A DNA stretch of 64,000 nt from Actinoplanes subtropicus (GTDB lineage: Bacteria > Actinomycetota > Actinomycetes > Mycobacteriales > Micromonosporaceae), in contig NZ_JOJL01000039.1 of assembly GCF_000721705.1 (NCBI RefSeq), positions 147,228-211,227 on the forward strand, written 5' to 3'. The translations under genes and the position numbers were made by a program. Positions 24,000-32,203 of the stretch are shown here, one piece after another. The notes under the pieces are model-generated. The model saw only the letters and a list, made by a program, of their open reading frames with translations. It searched no databases and was not told the DNA's origin. Each line of letters opens with the position of its first letter. The stretch's first letter is position 1.

Positions 24000-24968
24000 G
24001 TGGCCCAAATCCGTCCCCACGCGCTGATCATCGGCGCCGGCGTCTCCGGCCTGACCACGGCCGTGCGCCTGGCCGAGGAGAACGTGCGCGTCCGCGTCCG
24101 CGCCGAGAAGGACCCGGGCCATACGAACTCGGCCGCCGCCGGGGCGATCTGGGACCCGATCTACGCCAACCATCCGAAGGTCGGGGCGTGGGCCGCCCGC
24201 AGCTACGAGGTCTTCCGACGGATGGCGGAGGAGGACTTCCCCGGGGTGCGGCTGGTCGACGGCGTGGAGGCGTCGCGCGAGCCGATCACGTCGCCGGACT
24301 GGGCGCGGGGGCTGCCCGGGTTCCGCGAGTGCACGCCCGACGAGCTGCCCGCCGGCTTCGCACACGGGTGGCACTACACGGCGCCGATCATCGACATGCC
24401 GCCGTACCTCGCGGCGCTCGAGGCGATGGTCCGGGCGCCCGGCGGCGACCTGCGCTTCGGCAGCCGGCTGTCGTCGCTCGAGGAGGGCTTCGCCGACGCC
24501 GACATCGTGATCAACTGCAGCGGCGCCGGCGCCCGGGAGCTGGTGCCCGATCCCGAGGTGCGCCCGATCCGCGGGCAGCTGGTGGCGATCGACAACCCGG
24601 GGCACGCCGAGTTCTTCGCCGAGCACACCGTGGAGCTCGGCGAGATGATCTACCTGCTGCCGCAGGGCGACACGCTCCTGCTGGGCGGCAGCGCCGAGGA
24701 GGGCATCGCCGATCCCGAGCCGGACCCGCGGGTGGCCGACGAGATCGTGAAACGCTGCGGCGACATCTTCCCCGAGATCCGGAACGCGCCGATCCTCGGC
24801 AACCGGGGTGGCATCCGCCCGTCGCGCTCGATGATCCGCCTGGAGCACGAGGACCGCGGCGACCGGCACATCGTGCACAACTACGGGCACAGCGGCGCCG
24901 GGGTGAGCCTCTCCTGGGGCTGCGCCGACGACGTCACGGCGATCGTGCTGGGCCTACTCGGGCGGTGA
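24000..24968 (+). CDS. D-amino-acid oxidase
   Basis: This 322-residue FAD enzyme deaminates D-amino acids to keto acids, giving hydrogen peroxide. The N-terminal dinucleotide motif is ALIIGAGVSGLTTAVRLAE; family signatures follow: AGAIWDPIYANHP, DIVINCSGAGARELVPD, VRPIRGQLVAID, GNRGGIRPSRSMIRLE (substrate-binding Arg) and VHNYGHSGAGVSLSWGCA (C-terminal FAD signature). Length matches bacterial DAAO. GTG start; no strong ribosome site. Its last 15 bp overlap the convergent regulator gene. It has no evident link to the preceding island. Confidence 0.94.
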   Translation: MAQIRPHALIIGAGVSGLTTAVRLAEENVRVRVRAEKDPGHTNSAAAGAIWDPIYANHPKVGAWAARSYEVFRRMAEEDFPGVRLVDGVEASREPITSPDWARGLPGFRECTPDELPAGFAHGWHYTAPIIDMPPYLAALEAMVRAPGGDLRFGSRLSSLEEGFADADIVINCSGAGARELVPDPEVRPIRGQLVAIDNPGHAEFFAEHTVELGEMIYLLPQGDTLLLGGSAEEGIADPEPDPRVADEIVKRCGDIFPEIRNAPILGNRGGIRPSRSMIRLEHEDRGDRHIVHNYGHSGAGVSLSWGCADDVTAIVLGLLGR

Positions 24969-25487
24969 CGCCACCGGGAAGAGGATCGGGCTGAGCAGGT
25001 GCGGGCGGCGGCCCTCCCCCGGGCCGTTCCCGAGCACCGGGAGGATCGCCTCGCGCAGGCCGGCGATCAGCTTCGCCCGCTCGTCCTCGGTCAGCCAGAT
25101 CGCGTGCTGCCGGTAGCCGACCAGGTCGGCCGCCGGGTCCGGGTCGCCGTCCAGATAGGAGCCGAACTCGGCCAGCAGCACGGCCATCGCGGTGGCGAAC
25201 ACCCGCCGGTGGTCGTCGACCGTCGCCGACGCCGCCTCCTCCGCGGAGATGACCGCCCGCTCGGGCCGCAGCCGGTAGCTGCGCTCGACGAAGCCGCGCA
25301 CCCGCTGCTCCCCCGCCACCTCGAGGATGCCGGCGTCGGTGAGCGTTCCCACGTGCCGGTAGACGGTGGCCTGCGAGACGTCGGGCAGGCGGGCGCACAG
25401 CTCGGCCGTCGTCACGGTCCGGCGGCCCGAAAGAGCATGCACGATCCGCAGCCGTACGGGATGAAGGAGAAGCTCGACCGGGTCCAT
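24954..25487 (-). CDS. Winged-helix transcriptional regulator (ArsR-like HTH)
   Basis: This 177-residue regulator has an N-terminal winged helix: LLLHPVRLRIVHALSGRRTV, TTAELCARLPDVSQATVYRHV (recognition helix) and TLTDAGILEV, followed by a C-terminal effector/dimer region with WLTEDERAKLIAGLREAILP. This is the HTH_20/ArsR layout common in actinobacteria. It is divergent from an alpha/beta hydrolase with 36 bp between starts. Two copies of TGTTCGCA in that space are candidate operators, so it may repress both genes. Inducer unknown. Confidence 0.88.
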   Translation of the reverse strand: MDPVELLLHPVRLRIVHALSGRRTVTTAELCARLPDVSQATVYRHVGTLTDAGILEVAGEQRVRGFVERSYRLRPERAVISAEEAASATVDDHRRVFATAMAVLLAEFGSYLDGDPDPAADLVGYRQHAIWLTEDERAKLIAGLREAILPVLGNGPGEGRRPHLLSPILFPVASPPE

Positions 25488-25493
25488 TCCCCT

Positions 25494-25521
25494 ATGTTCG
25501 CACACCTGATAATGTTCGCAG
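25494..25521. promoter_or_regulatory. Direct repeat ATGTTCGCA in divergent promoter
   Basis: ATGTTCGCA occurs at 25494-25502 and again at 25512-25520, an 18-bp period, between the divergent regulator and hydrolase starts. A partial inverse copy (GAACA) lies at 25527. Candidate operator for the ArsR-like regulator. Confidence 0.45.
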
Positions 25522-25523
25522 CC

Positions 25524-26366
25524 ATGAGAACAATGGTCGACGGGGTGGCCACCTATCCGAGCGGCACGGGTGGCCCGAGCGTGCCGTATCTGCCCGGGGC
25601 GGGCCTGGTCGGGCTCGACTTCCTCAACCTCACCGAGACGCCGGGGGCCGCCCATCTGCTGTACGACCGGGGCGGCACCGGCTGGAGCGACCCGGTGCCG
25701 CTGCCGCGGAGCGCGGCCTCGGTGGCCCGCGAGCTCGACCGGGTCGCCGGTCCCGGGCCGCACGTGCTCGTCGGACACTCGATGGGCGCCGTGTATGCCC
25801 GCCGATTCGCCCAGATATATATGGATAAAGTGGCTGGAATGCTGTTGCTGGACCCGGGGCACGAGGATCTCTTCGACTACCTGCCGCCCGAGGCGGCGGC
25901 CCTCAACGACCAGATGAAACCCGACCCGACGGAAATACCCGACTTGTCGCCCGAGCAGCACAACGCGGCGCTGGCCGCCTGGCGCAGGATGCTGGCCGCC
26001 TGGCCGGACGGCATCCGCGAGGAACTCGCCGCCCACCACGTCGAGCACTGGCGGACCGGGCTCGCCGAGTCCGCCAACCTGGAGAGCGAGGTCTACGGCG
26101 AGCTCCGCCGCGGCGGCCCGGTCCCGGACATACCGACGATCGTGCTCTCGGCCGGCGCCGGGAACCCGGCCTGGTCCTCGTTCGGCTCCCCCGACCTGGT
26201 CCGACGGGCGCTCGACGGGATTCGCGAGCTGCACGCCGGGATGGCCAAGGCGGCCACCCGCGGCGAACACCGCGTACTGGAGGGCGCCACCCACCAGTTC
26301 CTCCACCTCGAACGGCCGGACGAGGTGCGCGGCGCCCTCCGCGATCTGCTAGCGGCCCTCCAGTGA
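25524..26366 (+). CDS. Alpha/beta-hydrolase
   Basis: This 280-residue hydrolase has the nucleophile elbow VLVGHSMGAVYARRFAQ (Ser near residue 90), an acid-bearing strand DIPTIVLSAGAGN and a C-terminal His in LEGATHQFLHLERPDE. The N-terminal part is strand-like (PYLPGAGLVGLDFLNLTE), so the fold is complete. Esterase or lipase activity on an unknown small ester. ATG start at 25524; no clear ribosome site. Divergent from, and likely controlled by, the ArsR-like gene. Its 3' end overlaps a chitinase remnant on the other strand by 18 bp. Confidence 0.88.
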   Translation: MRTMVDGVATYPSGTGGPSVPYLPGAGLVGLDFLNLTETPGAAHLLYDRGGTGWSDPVPLPRSAASVARELDRVAGPGPHVLVGHSMGAVYARRFAQIYMDKVAGMLLLDPGHEDLFDYLPPEAAALNDQMKPDPTEIPDLSPEQHNAALAAWRRMLAAWPDGIREELAAHHVEHWRTGLAESANLESEVYGELRRGGPVPDIPTIVLSAGAGNPAWSSFGSPDLVRRALDGIRELHAGMAKAATRGEHRVLEGATHQFLHLERPDEVRGALRDLLAALQ

Positions 26367-26698
26367 CTTCACGTTGTCGCCGAAGGTCCAGCCCTTCGAG
26401 CCGTCCCAGTTGATCGACCAGGTCATCACGCCCTTGATCGAGCTGACGCTGTGGTACGCCTGGGACACCAGCGACGGCGTCATGTAGCCGCCGCCCGCCC
26501 CGGACTGGGCGGGCAGGCCCGGGACCTGCTTGTCGTACGGCACCTTGATCGTCGTGCCCTGGATCGTCAGCCCGCTGTTGAGGCACTGGGTCTGCACGGT
26601 GAAGCCCTGCACGGTCCCGGCCGAGTACGAGTCGTCCGAGCAGCCGTACATCGAGCCGTTGTAGTACTGCATGTTCAGCCACCACAGCCAGAAGGTCT
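26349..26698 (-). pseudogene. C-terminal remnant of a GH18 chitinase
   Basis: The minus frame from just after an in-frame TAG near 26698 encodes LNMQYYNGSMYGCSDDSYSA, then TIQGTTIKVPYDKQVPGLPA, PSLVSQAYHS, IKGVMTWSINWDGSKGWTFG and stop. This matches the last third of secreted GH18 chitinases (the MNYYNS substrate strand and GVMTWSINWD barrel end). The signal peptide and the catalytic DxxDxDxE strand are missing, so it cannot be active. Upstream DNA is a decayed mobile-element region, suggesting that an insertion or deletion removed the 5' part. Confidence 0.8.
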
Positions 26699-26789
26699 AA
26701 GCCAAGATCAAAGCCCCGCTGAAGTGCAGAAACACTGGCCACCCGGTCCGGGAGTACCGGAGTTGGTGGCTTAACCGCAGGAGATCCGC

Positions 26790-27087
26790 ATGCGAGACAC
26801 AAGCGCTTGGCGAAGCTACGAACGCTACCTCCACAGGAGGGGACGGACCCCCAAAGGACCATCGAAAGCTACCGATGGAGCTTCACTCGCCGGGTCGAGT
26901 GGGCGGACGGATGTCCCGTCCTGGAGCTGGATCGCGCCGACCTGGAGGACTTCGTCGACGACCGGATGCAGGAGGCTAGTAGGACCGCCGTCCGAAAGAA
27001 CGTCATGGACCTGAAATCTTTCACGCCCAGAGGGGAGGCAGATCCGGATAGTGGGGTGAGTCCCCAGAACCAGGAGGTCGTCAAGTG
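26790..27087 (+). pseudogene. Frameshifted N-terminal fragment of a tyrosine recombinase
   Basis: Two frames together read like the core-binding domain of a phage-type integrase: MRDTSAWRSYERYLHRRGRT in one frame, then QRTIESYRWSFTRRVEWADG, LELDRADLEDFVDDRM and RTAVRKNVMDLKSF in the next, joined by a one-base shift near 26850. No downstream catalytic R..HxxR..Y domain is found in the window. Codon use is less GC-biased than in neighbours. Probably the relic of an integrated element. Confidence 0.6.
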
Positions 27088-27208
27088 AAGCCGCAGGAGC
27101 TCGATCGGCTCCGGGGTCGCCATCTGGTCGCGGCAGCGGGCCGGCGCAGGACGCCACCGACGAGTTCGTCACCGACCTGGAGCAGTGCGAGATCACTGAC
27201 GAGTACGC

Positions 27209-27257
27209 CCTGCTCTGCCGGGACACGCAGAAGCCCTGCTCTGCCGGGATACGCAGA
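27209..27257. repeat. Short tandem duplication in decayed region
   Basis: CCTGCTCTGCCGGGAYACGCAGA is present twice (27209 and 27235, 26 bp apart). It lies in the non-coding zone after the recombinase remnant. Confidence 0.6.
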
Positions 27258-27659
27258 GCGCCTTGCCGCAGACGAGGTTCGCCGAGGCGTCAAATCCCAG
27301 CCGAAGATCAGCAGCCGCAAGATCGACGACAGAATATTTCGGAGTGTGTACGACAATCGTCGGCGACGGTCACCGCTTCACTGACGATGAGCACGGGTTT
27401 TGGTCGACCACCACACCTTTACCCCCAGTAGTCCGGTGGCCCAGCGGCATGCTAAAGCATGTTTCCCCTGATCGCCGCAAGCATAAATCAGCCGAGTAAA
27501 GGAGTCCCGACGAAGGCCGCTCTCCCGGGGACCAACTCGGCCTCATAGCGCCAACTTGCTCCGCTGCGAGGCCGTCCACACTGCACTGAAAGCCGCAGGC
27601 CGCCTCGGCTAATTAGCTCCGCGCAGGTCATCGTCACGAGGGCCTTCGCGCAAAAGCGA

Positions 27660-27890
27660 TTGTCTGTACTCGGGAATCATCCAGCAGCTGGGAGAACTCC
27701 TGCGCGTGCCGTGCATACCTGCCGGCGCCGGCAGCATTGCCCGGTCACGTCCGGCTCGTACTTCCCGGACTGGCTGTTAGAGCACCGCGGCCGCGCCGAA
27801 CAAGCTCTCGTCAGCGTGGTGGTCACCAGCTATCTGCTCGGGGTCTCCACCCGGCGCGTCTAGAAGCTGGTCGAGCAACTGGGGAACTTC
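27660..27890 (+). pseudogene. IS256-type transposase remnant
   Basis: The frame contains GSYFPDWLLEHRGRAEQALV and VVTSYLLGVSTRRV followed directly by an in-frame TAG, after which KLVEQLG continues the family pattern. This corresponds to the region GSYFPxWLLExRRRAEQAL...YxxGVSTRRVEKL of IS256-family (Mutator-type) transposases. The start, the DDE residues and terminal inverted repeats were not identified; the sequence on either side has no open frame of family length. Confidence 0.65.
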
Positions 27891-28540
27891 CGGGGGTGGG
27901 CCTATGCCAGCTCGAGCGTGGCACTGTTGTCGTGGGCCGCAGTGGCGTCGAAAGCCGGATGAGCCGGACCGACGTAAGCGTTGTTGTGATCACGTTACGG
28001 CTGACCAGGCGCATGAGCTTCGCGCGGGCGCCTACGACGTCCTTTGGGGCGGCTCGATGTCGAGCGCAATGGAGATGTCTTCGGCGCGCATCGGCGGTGA
28101 ACTCGGCCGCGGCCTGAGCGCAGCCTGCTGCGGGTGGTCGTCGGGTCAGCCAGTCAGTGTCGAGGCGGGTGAGTTCGCTGCTGAGCGCAGCGATCTGGGC
28201 GCAGACAGGTCGGGCCGGCGGTGCCCAGCGCTTTCGTGTCCGGCGATCAGGCCGAGGATCGTGTCGGGGTGCACCGCGAACCTACCGGTGTCACAGGGTC
28301 CGGGTGCTGGTCTTGGTCAACCGGCGGACCATGGTCGCCATCGACGGCCACGGCGTCCGCGAGACCGATGATTCCGGTCTGCTCCATATATCCCGAGCCG
28401 GGTCGAGCCACCGGCCCGCGACCTTCAGAGTTGCATGCCTGATCGTCGAGGCTTGCAGCGACTTCGCGCCCATTGGATATTCACAGGAATGTAACCGTAG
28501 TGTGACCTCTCTATTTCCATTGACATCCTTGACGGCGTCA
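27891..28540. other. Decayed non-coding region
   Basis: No convincing gene is seen. Short frames change phase frequently, stops are common and GC content drops towards 28480-28560. It probably contains further mobile-element debris; none was identified. Confidence 0.5.
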
Positions 28541-28556
28541 GTGTTAGCGTTCACAC
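28520..28556 (+). promoter_or_regulatory. Candidate promoter with LacI-type operator
   Basis: A -35-like TTGACA (28520-28525) precedes GTGTTAGCGTTCACAC (28541-28556), an imperfect palindrome with central GCG like the TGTTAGCGCTAACA-type sites bound by LacI-family regulators of actinobacterial glycan genes. It would serve the GH43 gene at 29147, leaving a 590-bp leader. Confidence 0.5.
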
Positions 28557-29146
28557 TCTTGCCACGTCATCAAAACGTAACGACCCCGTATACCTGTCCT
28601 GAACCGGACCAGGCTGGCAATGGTCCACCGGCGAGCTCCCGCCATGGAGCTCGCCGAGTTGTACCTGGCCCGCTCGGCACGAACGTTTCTCTCAATTCTC
28701 TTAATTGTTCGGCTGCGCGAAGCAGCTCGTCGGTGGCAAATCGGAAGTGGAGGTGTCGGCATGACCACCGTGGCCCGGTCAGCGGGCCGACGGACGCCGT
28801 GTCGTTGCAAGCTGTTCCCTGGAGACCGTCCCCCGGCGCGCGCCCGCTGAAGCCGGGTACGACCGCCGCACGCGGCACGCCGCCAGGTGAGATCCATCCG
28901 CTGACATCGCTTACTGGAGTGTATCCGCTCCGCCCACGAAATCGACCTCGTGGCCTGGGCGACGCCCGTTGCCGAACTTTGCTACTTGCCCAGCCATGTG
29001 GGCTTCCGTCACCGACCCCATAAAAGGCCTGAATACCCGCACGTCTCCGAATCGTCCCGCCCAGCACCAGGAGGTGGGCCCGGTTCGGCGCGCCTATGCC
29101 CCTTTCTCCCTCCCGTGTCTCATTCCGCCGCTCGAAGGAATAAGTT
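28557..29146. other. Long region between LacI-type site and GH43 gene
   Basis: No supported gene. It may be a long 5' leader or the relic of an interrupted gene. A minus-strand frame with FRFATDELLRAAEQLRELRE gives a helical segment but no start, domain or ribosome site. The only clear signal is the AAGGAA ribosome site at 29135-29140 before the GH43 start. Confidence 0.45.
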
Positions 29147-32122
29147 ATGCGACTACGTATTGGGGATGCGACGCGTCGCCGTCCGGCCCGCTGGTCCGCG
29201 TTGAGCGTCGTGGCCCTTCTGCTTTCCGCGATGGCCGTGCCGGTTCCGGCCGGAGCGGCCCAGGCCGCCGCGACCGCCGATGGCCTGGTGTTGTGGTACA
29301 AGCTCGACGAGACGTCCGGGTCGGTGGCCACCGACTCCTCCGGCAACGGAAAGGACGGCACGGTCAACGGGACGGCTTCGTGGACCGGCGGCGACGGTCT
29401 GACGTTCGACGGGTCGAGCACGTACGTGAAGGTTCCCGACAACATCATGTCCGGCCTCGACTCGATCTCCGTATCGTTCAACGTCTACATCGATCCGGCC
29501 CAGACCTCGCCGTACTTCCTGTACGGGTTCGGGAACACCGACAGCTCGACCGGCTACGGCAATGGCTACCTGTTCGCCACCGGCAACAGTTTCCGCGCCG
29601 CGATCGCGACTGGGAAATGGACGACCGAGCAGAACACCACGGCCTCCGACGGGACTCTCGCGCGCGGCGAGTGGAGGAACGTCACGTACACCCAGACCGG
29701 CGGCAGCGCCGTCCTCTACGAAGACGGCGTGCAGGTCGGGACGAACACCGGGATCACCATCAAGCCCGGCGACGTCGGCGGCGGCGTGACCACTGCCGAC
29801 TACATCGGCAAGTCCGACTACACCGGGGACAACCTCTTCAAGGGAGCGATCAAAGACTTCCGGGTGTACGACCGGGCGCTGACCGCCGACGAGGTGTACG
29901 ACATCGGAGGCAGCACCACGGCGATCCTCGGCGCCGCCGAACCGTCGCTGAAGGTGAGCGCGATGGTCAACCGGACCGCTGGCACCGTGCTCCTGCCGGT
30001 CGTTCCCGGCACCGACGTGCACCGGCTCGCGCCGACCTTCAAGCTGCCGACCGGCTCGACGATCTCGCCGGCCTCGGGCAGCGTTCAGGACTTCGGCAAC
30101 CCGGTCACGTACACCGTCGCCGACACCACCGGCGCCAGTCAGGCCTGGACCGTCTCGGCGACCGTGATGGGCAGCCCGGTCATCCCCGGCTATTACGCCG
30201 ACCCGGAGGTCCGCTACTTCAACGGGAAGTTCTACATCTACCCGACCACCGACGGGTACGACGGCTGGTCCGGCACCCAGTTCCACGCGTTCTCGTCCAC
30301 TGATCTGGTGCACTGGAGCGACGAGGGCGTGATCCTGGATCTCGGCCCGGACGTCTCCTGGGCCGAGTCCCGCGCCTGGGCGCCCAGCATGGTCGAGCAC
30401 AACGGGAAGTACTACTTCTACTTCTGCGCCGAGGCTCAGGTCGGCGTCGCGGTCGGTGACTCGCCGACCGGGCCGTTCGCCGACGCCCTCGGCAAGCCGT
30501 TGCTCGCCTCCGGCGATTTCTCCGGGCAGATGATCGACCCCAACGTTTTCATCGACACCGACGGGCAGCCGTACCTGTACTGGGGCAACGGCCACGCGTA
30601 TGTCGTAGCGCTGCACGACGATATGATCTCGTTCGACAAATCCGACGTCGCGGAGATCACGCCGAACGGGTACAACGAGGGCTCGTTCGTCTTCAAGCGT
30701 GGCAGCACCTACTACTTGAGCTGGTCGCAGAACGACACCCGGGACGTGAACTACCAGGTCGCGTACGCCACCGGGTCCTCGCCGTACGGGCCCTGGACCA
30801 AACAGGGCGTGATCCTCTCCAAGAACAGCAACCTCGGCATCCTCGGCACCGGCCACCACTCGGTCGTCCAGGTGCCGGGCCGGGACGAGTGGTACATCAT
30901 CTACCACCGGTTCGCGATCCCGAACGGGGATGGCATGCACCGTGAGACGACCATCGACAAGCTCGAGTTCAACACGGACGGGACGATCAAGACCGTCGTG
31001 CCGACCCTGGAGAGCATCAAGCCGGTCGACATCACCGCCCCGGCGGCGACCGGCAGCGTCTCGCCCGCCGCGCCGGACACCGGCTGGTACACCACACCGC
31101 CGACGGTCACCGTCACCGCCACCGATGAGACCGACGGCAGCATCGTGCCGCAGGTCCGGACGGACGGCGGCGACTGGGTTTCCACCCGCGCCCCCGTCAC
31201 GCTCAGCGCGGACGGGACGCACGTCGTGGAGTACCGCGCCACCGACGCGGCCGGGAACACCTCGGCCACCGGCCGGCTGACCGTCCACGTGGACACGACG
31301 GCACCGGTGTCCAAGGCAAGCGTCGACGCCCGCGCCCGTACAGTGACTCTCACCGCGGCCGACTCGACCTCGGGGATCAGCCGGATCGAGTACTCCCTCG
31401 GCAGCACGACCTGGACTCCTTATCAAGGCCCGATAGCGGTCGGCAGCAAAACGACGACGGTGCGATACCGCGCGGTCGACGTGGCCGGGAACGTGGAATC
31501 CGCCAACAGCGCCGAGCTACCGGCCGCCGGTACGCCCCTGGTGGCGACCACGACGACGCTCACCGGGTGCGGCACCGTCGCGTATGGGACGCCGTGCACC
31601 GTGAAGGTGCGGGTCAAGGCCGCCGCCGGTACCCCCAGCGGCAGCGTGCGGGTGCTCGACGGCGCGCGTCTGGTCGGGGTCGGCGATCTCACGGGCGCGA
31701 AGAGCTCCGTCACGCTGACCGCGGACCTGGCGGTCGGCCGGCACAACCTGCGCGTGCTGTATGCCGGCAACGAGCGGTTCGCCCCCTCGACCGCGGCCGG
31801 CTCGGTGACGGTCACCAAGGTCGCCACCCGCGCGACCCTCGTCGTCACCCCGCAGTCGGTGAAGAAGGGCCACTCGGTCAAGGCCGTCGTCACGGTCAAG
31901 GCGGTCAACGGCGTACCCGTCACGGGCAAAATCACGATCGACGCGGTGCACGGTTCCACCAGGATCAAGCGGGTGGCGACTGTGGTTGCGGGCGGCAAGA
32001 TCACCCTGTGGCTCGGCCCGCTCGCGAAGACCGGGAGCTACGTGGTGACCGCCATCTATGCCGGGTCCCGCACAGCGAAGTCCGCGAAGTCAGCGTCCGT
32101 ACGGATTCGCGTCCGCGCGTAA
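29147..32122 (+). CDS. Secreted GH43 glycosidase with LamG and Ig-like domains
   Basis: This 991-residue exported enzyme is likely active on arabinose- or xylose-containing side chains. Order: signal peptide (1 to about 40), LamG/concanavalin-like carbohydrate module (45-255, LVLWYKLDETSGSVATDSSG), a linker domain, five-bladed GH43 catalytic domain from about 345, then Ig-like repeats including an OmpL47-type unit (RIEYSLGSTTWTPYQGPIAV) and cell-wall-style C-terminal Ig domains. Catalytic residues are visible: Asp base in GYYADPEVRYFNGKFY, Asp modulator in MIDPNVFIDTDG and Glu acid in NEGSFVFKRG. The ATG has an AAGGAA site. A second, related gene follows 81 bp later. Confidence 0.93.
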   Translation: MRLRIGDATRRRPARWSALSVVALLLSAMAVPVPAGAAQAAATADGLVLWYKLDETSGSVATDSSGNGKDGTVNGTASWTGGDGLTFDGSSTYVKVPDNIMSGLDSISVSFNVYIDPAQTSPYFLYGFGNTDSSTGYGNGYLFATGNSFRAAIATGKWTTEQNTTASDGTLARGEWRNVTYTQTGGSAVLYEDGVQVGTNTGITIKPGDVGGGVTTADYIGKSDYTGDNLFKGAIKDFRVYDRALTADEVYDIGGSTTAILGAAEPSLKVSAMVNRTAGTVLLPVVPGTDVHRLAPTFKLPTGSTISPASGSVQDFGNPVTYTVADTTGASQAWTVSATVMGSPVIPGYYADPEVRYFNGKFYIYPTTDGYDGWSGTQFHAFSSTDLVHWSDEGVILDLGPDVSWAESRAWAPSMVEHNGKYYFYFCAEAQVGVAVGDSPTGPFADALGKPLLASGDFSGQMIDPNVFIDTDGQPYLYWGNGHAYVVALHDDMISFDKSDVAEITPNGYNEGSFVFKRGSTYYLSWSQNDTRDVNYQVAYATGSSPYGPWTKQGVILSKNSNLGILGTGHHSVVQVPGRDEWYIIYHRFAIPNGDGMHRETTIDKLEFNTDGTIKTVVPTLESIKPVDITAPAATGSVSPAAPDTGWYTTPPTVTVTATDETDGSIVPQVRTDGGDWVSTRAPVTLSADGTHVVEYRATDAAGNTSATGRLTVHVDTTAPVSKASVDARARTVTLTAADSTSGISRIEYSLGSTTWTPYQGPIAVGSKTTTVRYRAVDVAGNVESANSAELPAAGTPLVATTTTLTGCGTVAYGTPCTVKVRVKAAAGTPSGSVRVLDGARLVGVGDLTGAKSSVTLTADLAVGRHNLRVLYAGNERFAPSTAAGSVTVTKVATRATLVVTPQSVKKGHSVKAVVTVKAVNGVPVTGKITIDAVHGSTRIKRVATVVAGGKITLWLGPLAKTGSYVVTAIYAGSRTAKSAKSASVRIRVRA

Positions 32123-32203
32123 CGCATCCCGCGTCCGTCGCCGATCCCGGCGGCGGGCGGGCCCGCCCTCGTCACGTCCCCCGGTCCGAAGGAGAACTCC
32201 CTT
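32123..32203. other. Spacer between paired GH43 genes
   Basis: The 81-bp gap contains a palindromic GGGCGGGCCCGCCC near 32154 and a GAAGGAG ribosome site (32188-32195) before the next ATG. Genes are probably co-transcribed. Confidence 0.4.

Noticed and set aside
28570..29481. Minus-strand gene upstream of GH43
   Set aside because: The frame overlaps the GH43 start, has no ribosome site or domain, and only a short helical segment is gene-like.
29153..31426. Long minus frame within the first GH43 gene
   Set aside because: High-GC antisense shadow with no domains; the plus-strand frame has signal peptide, LamG and GH43 catalytic residues.
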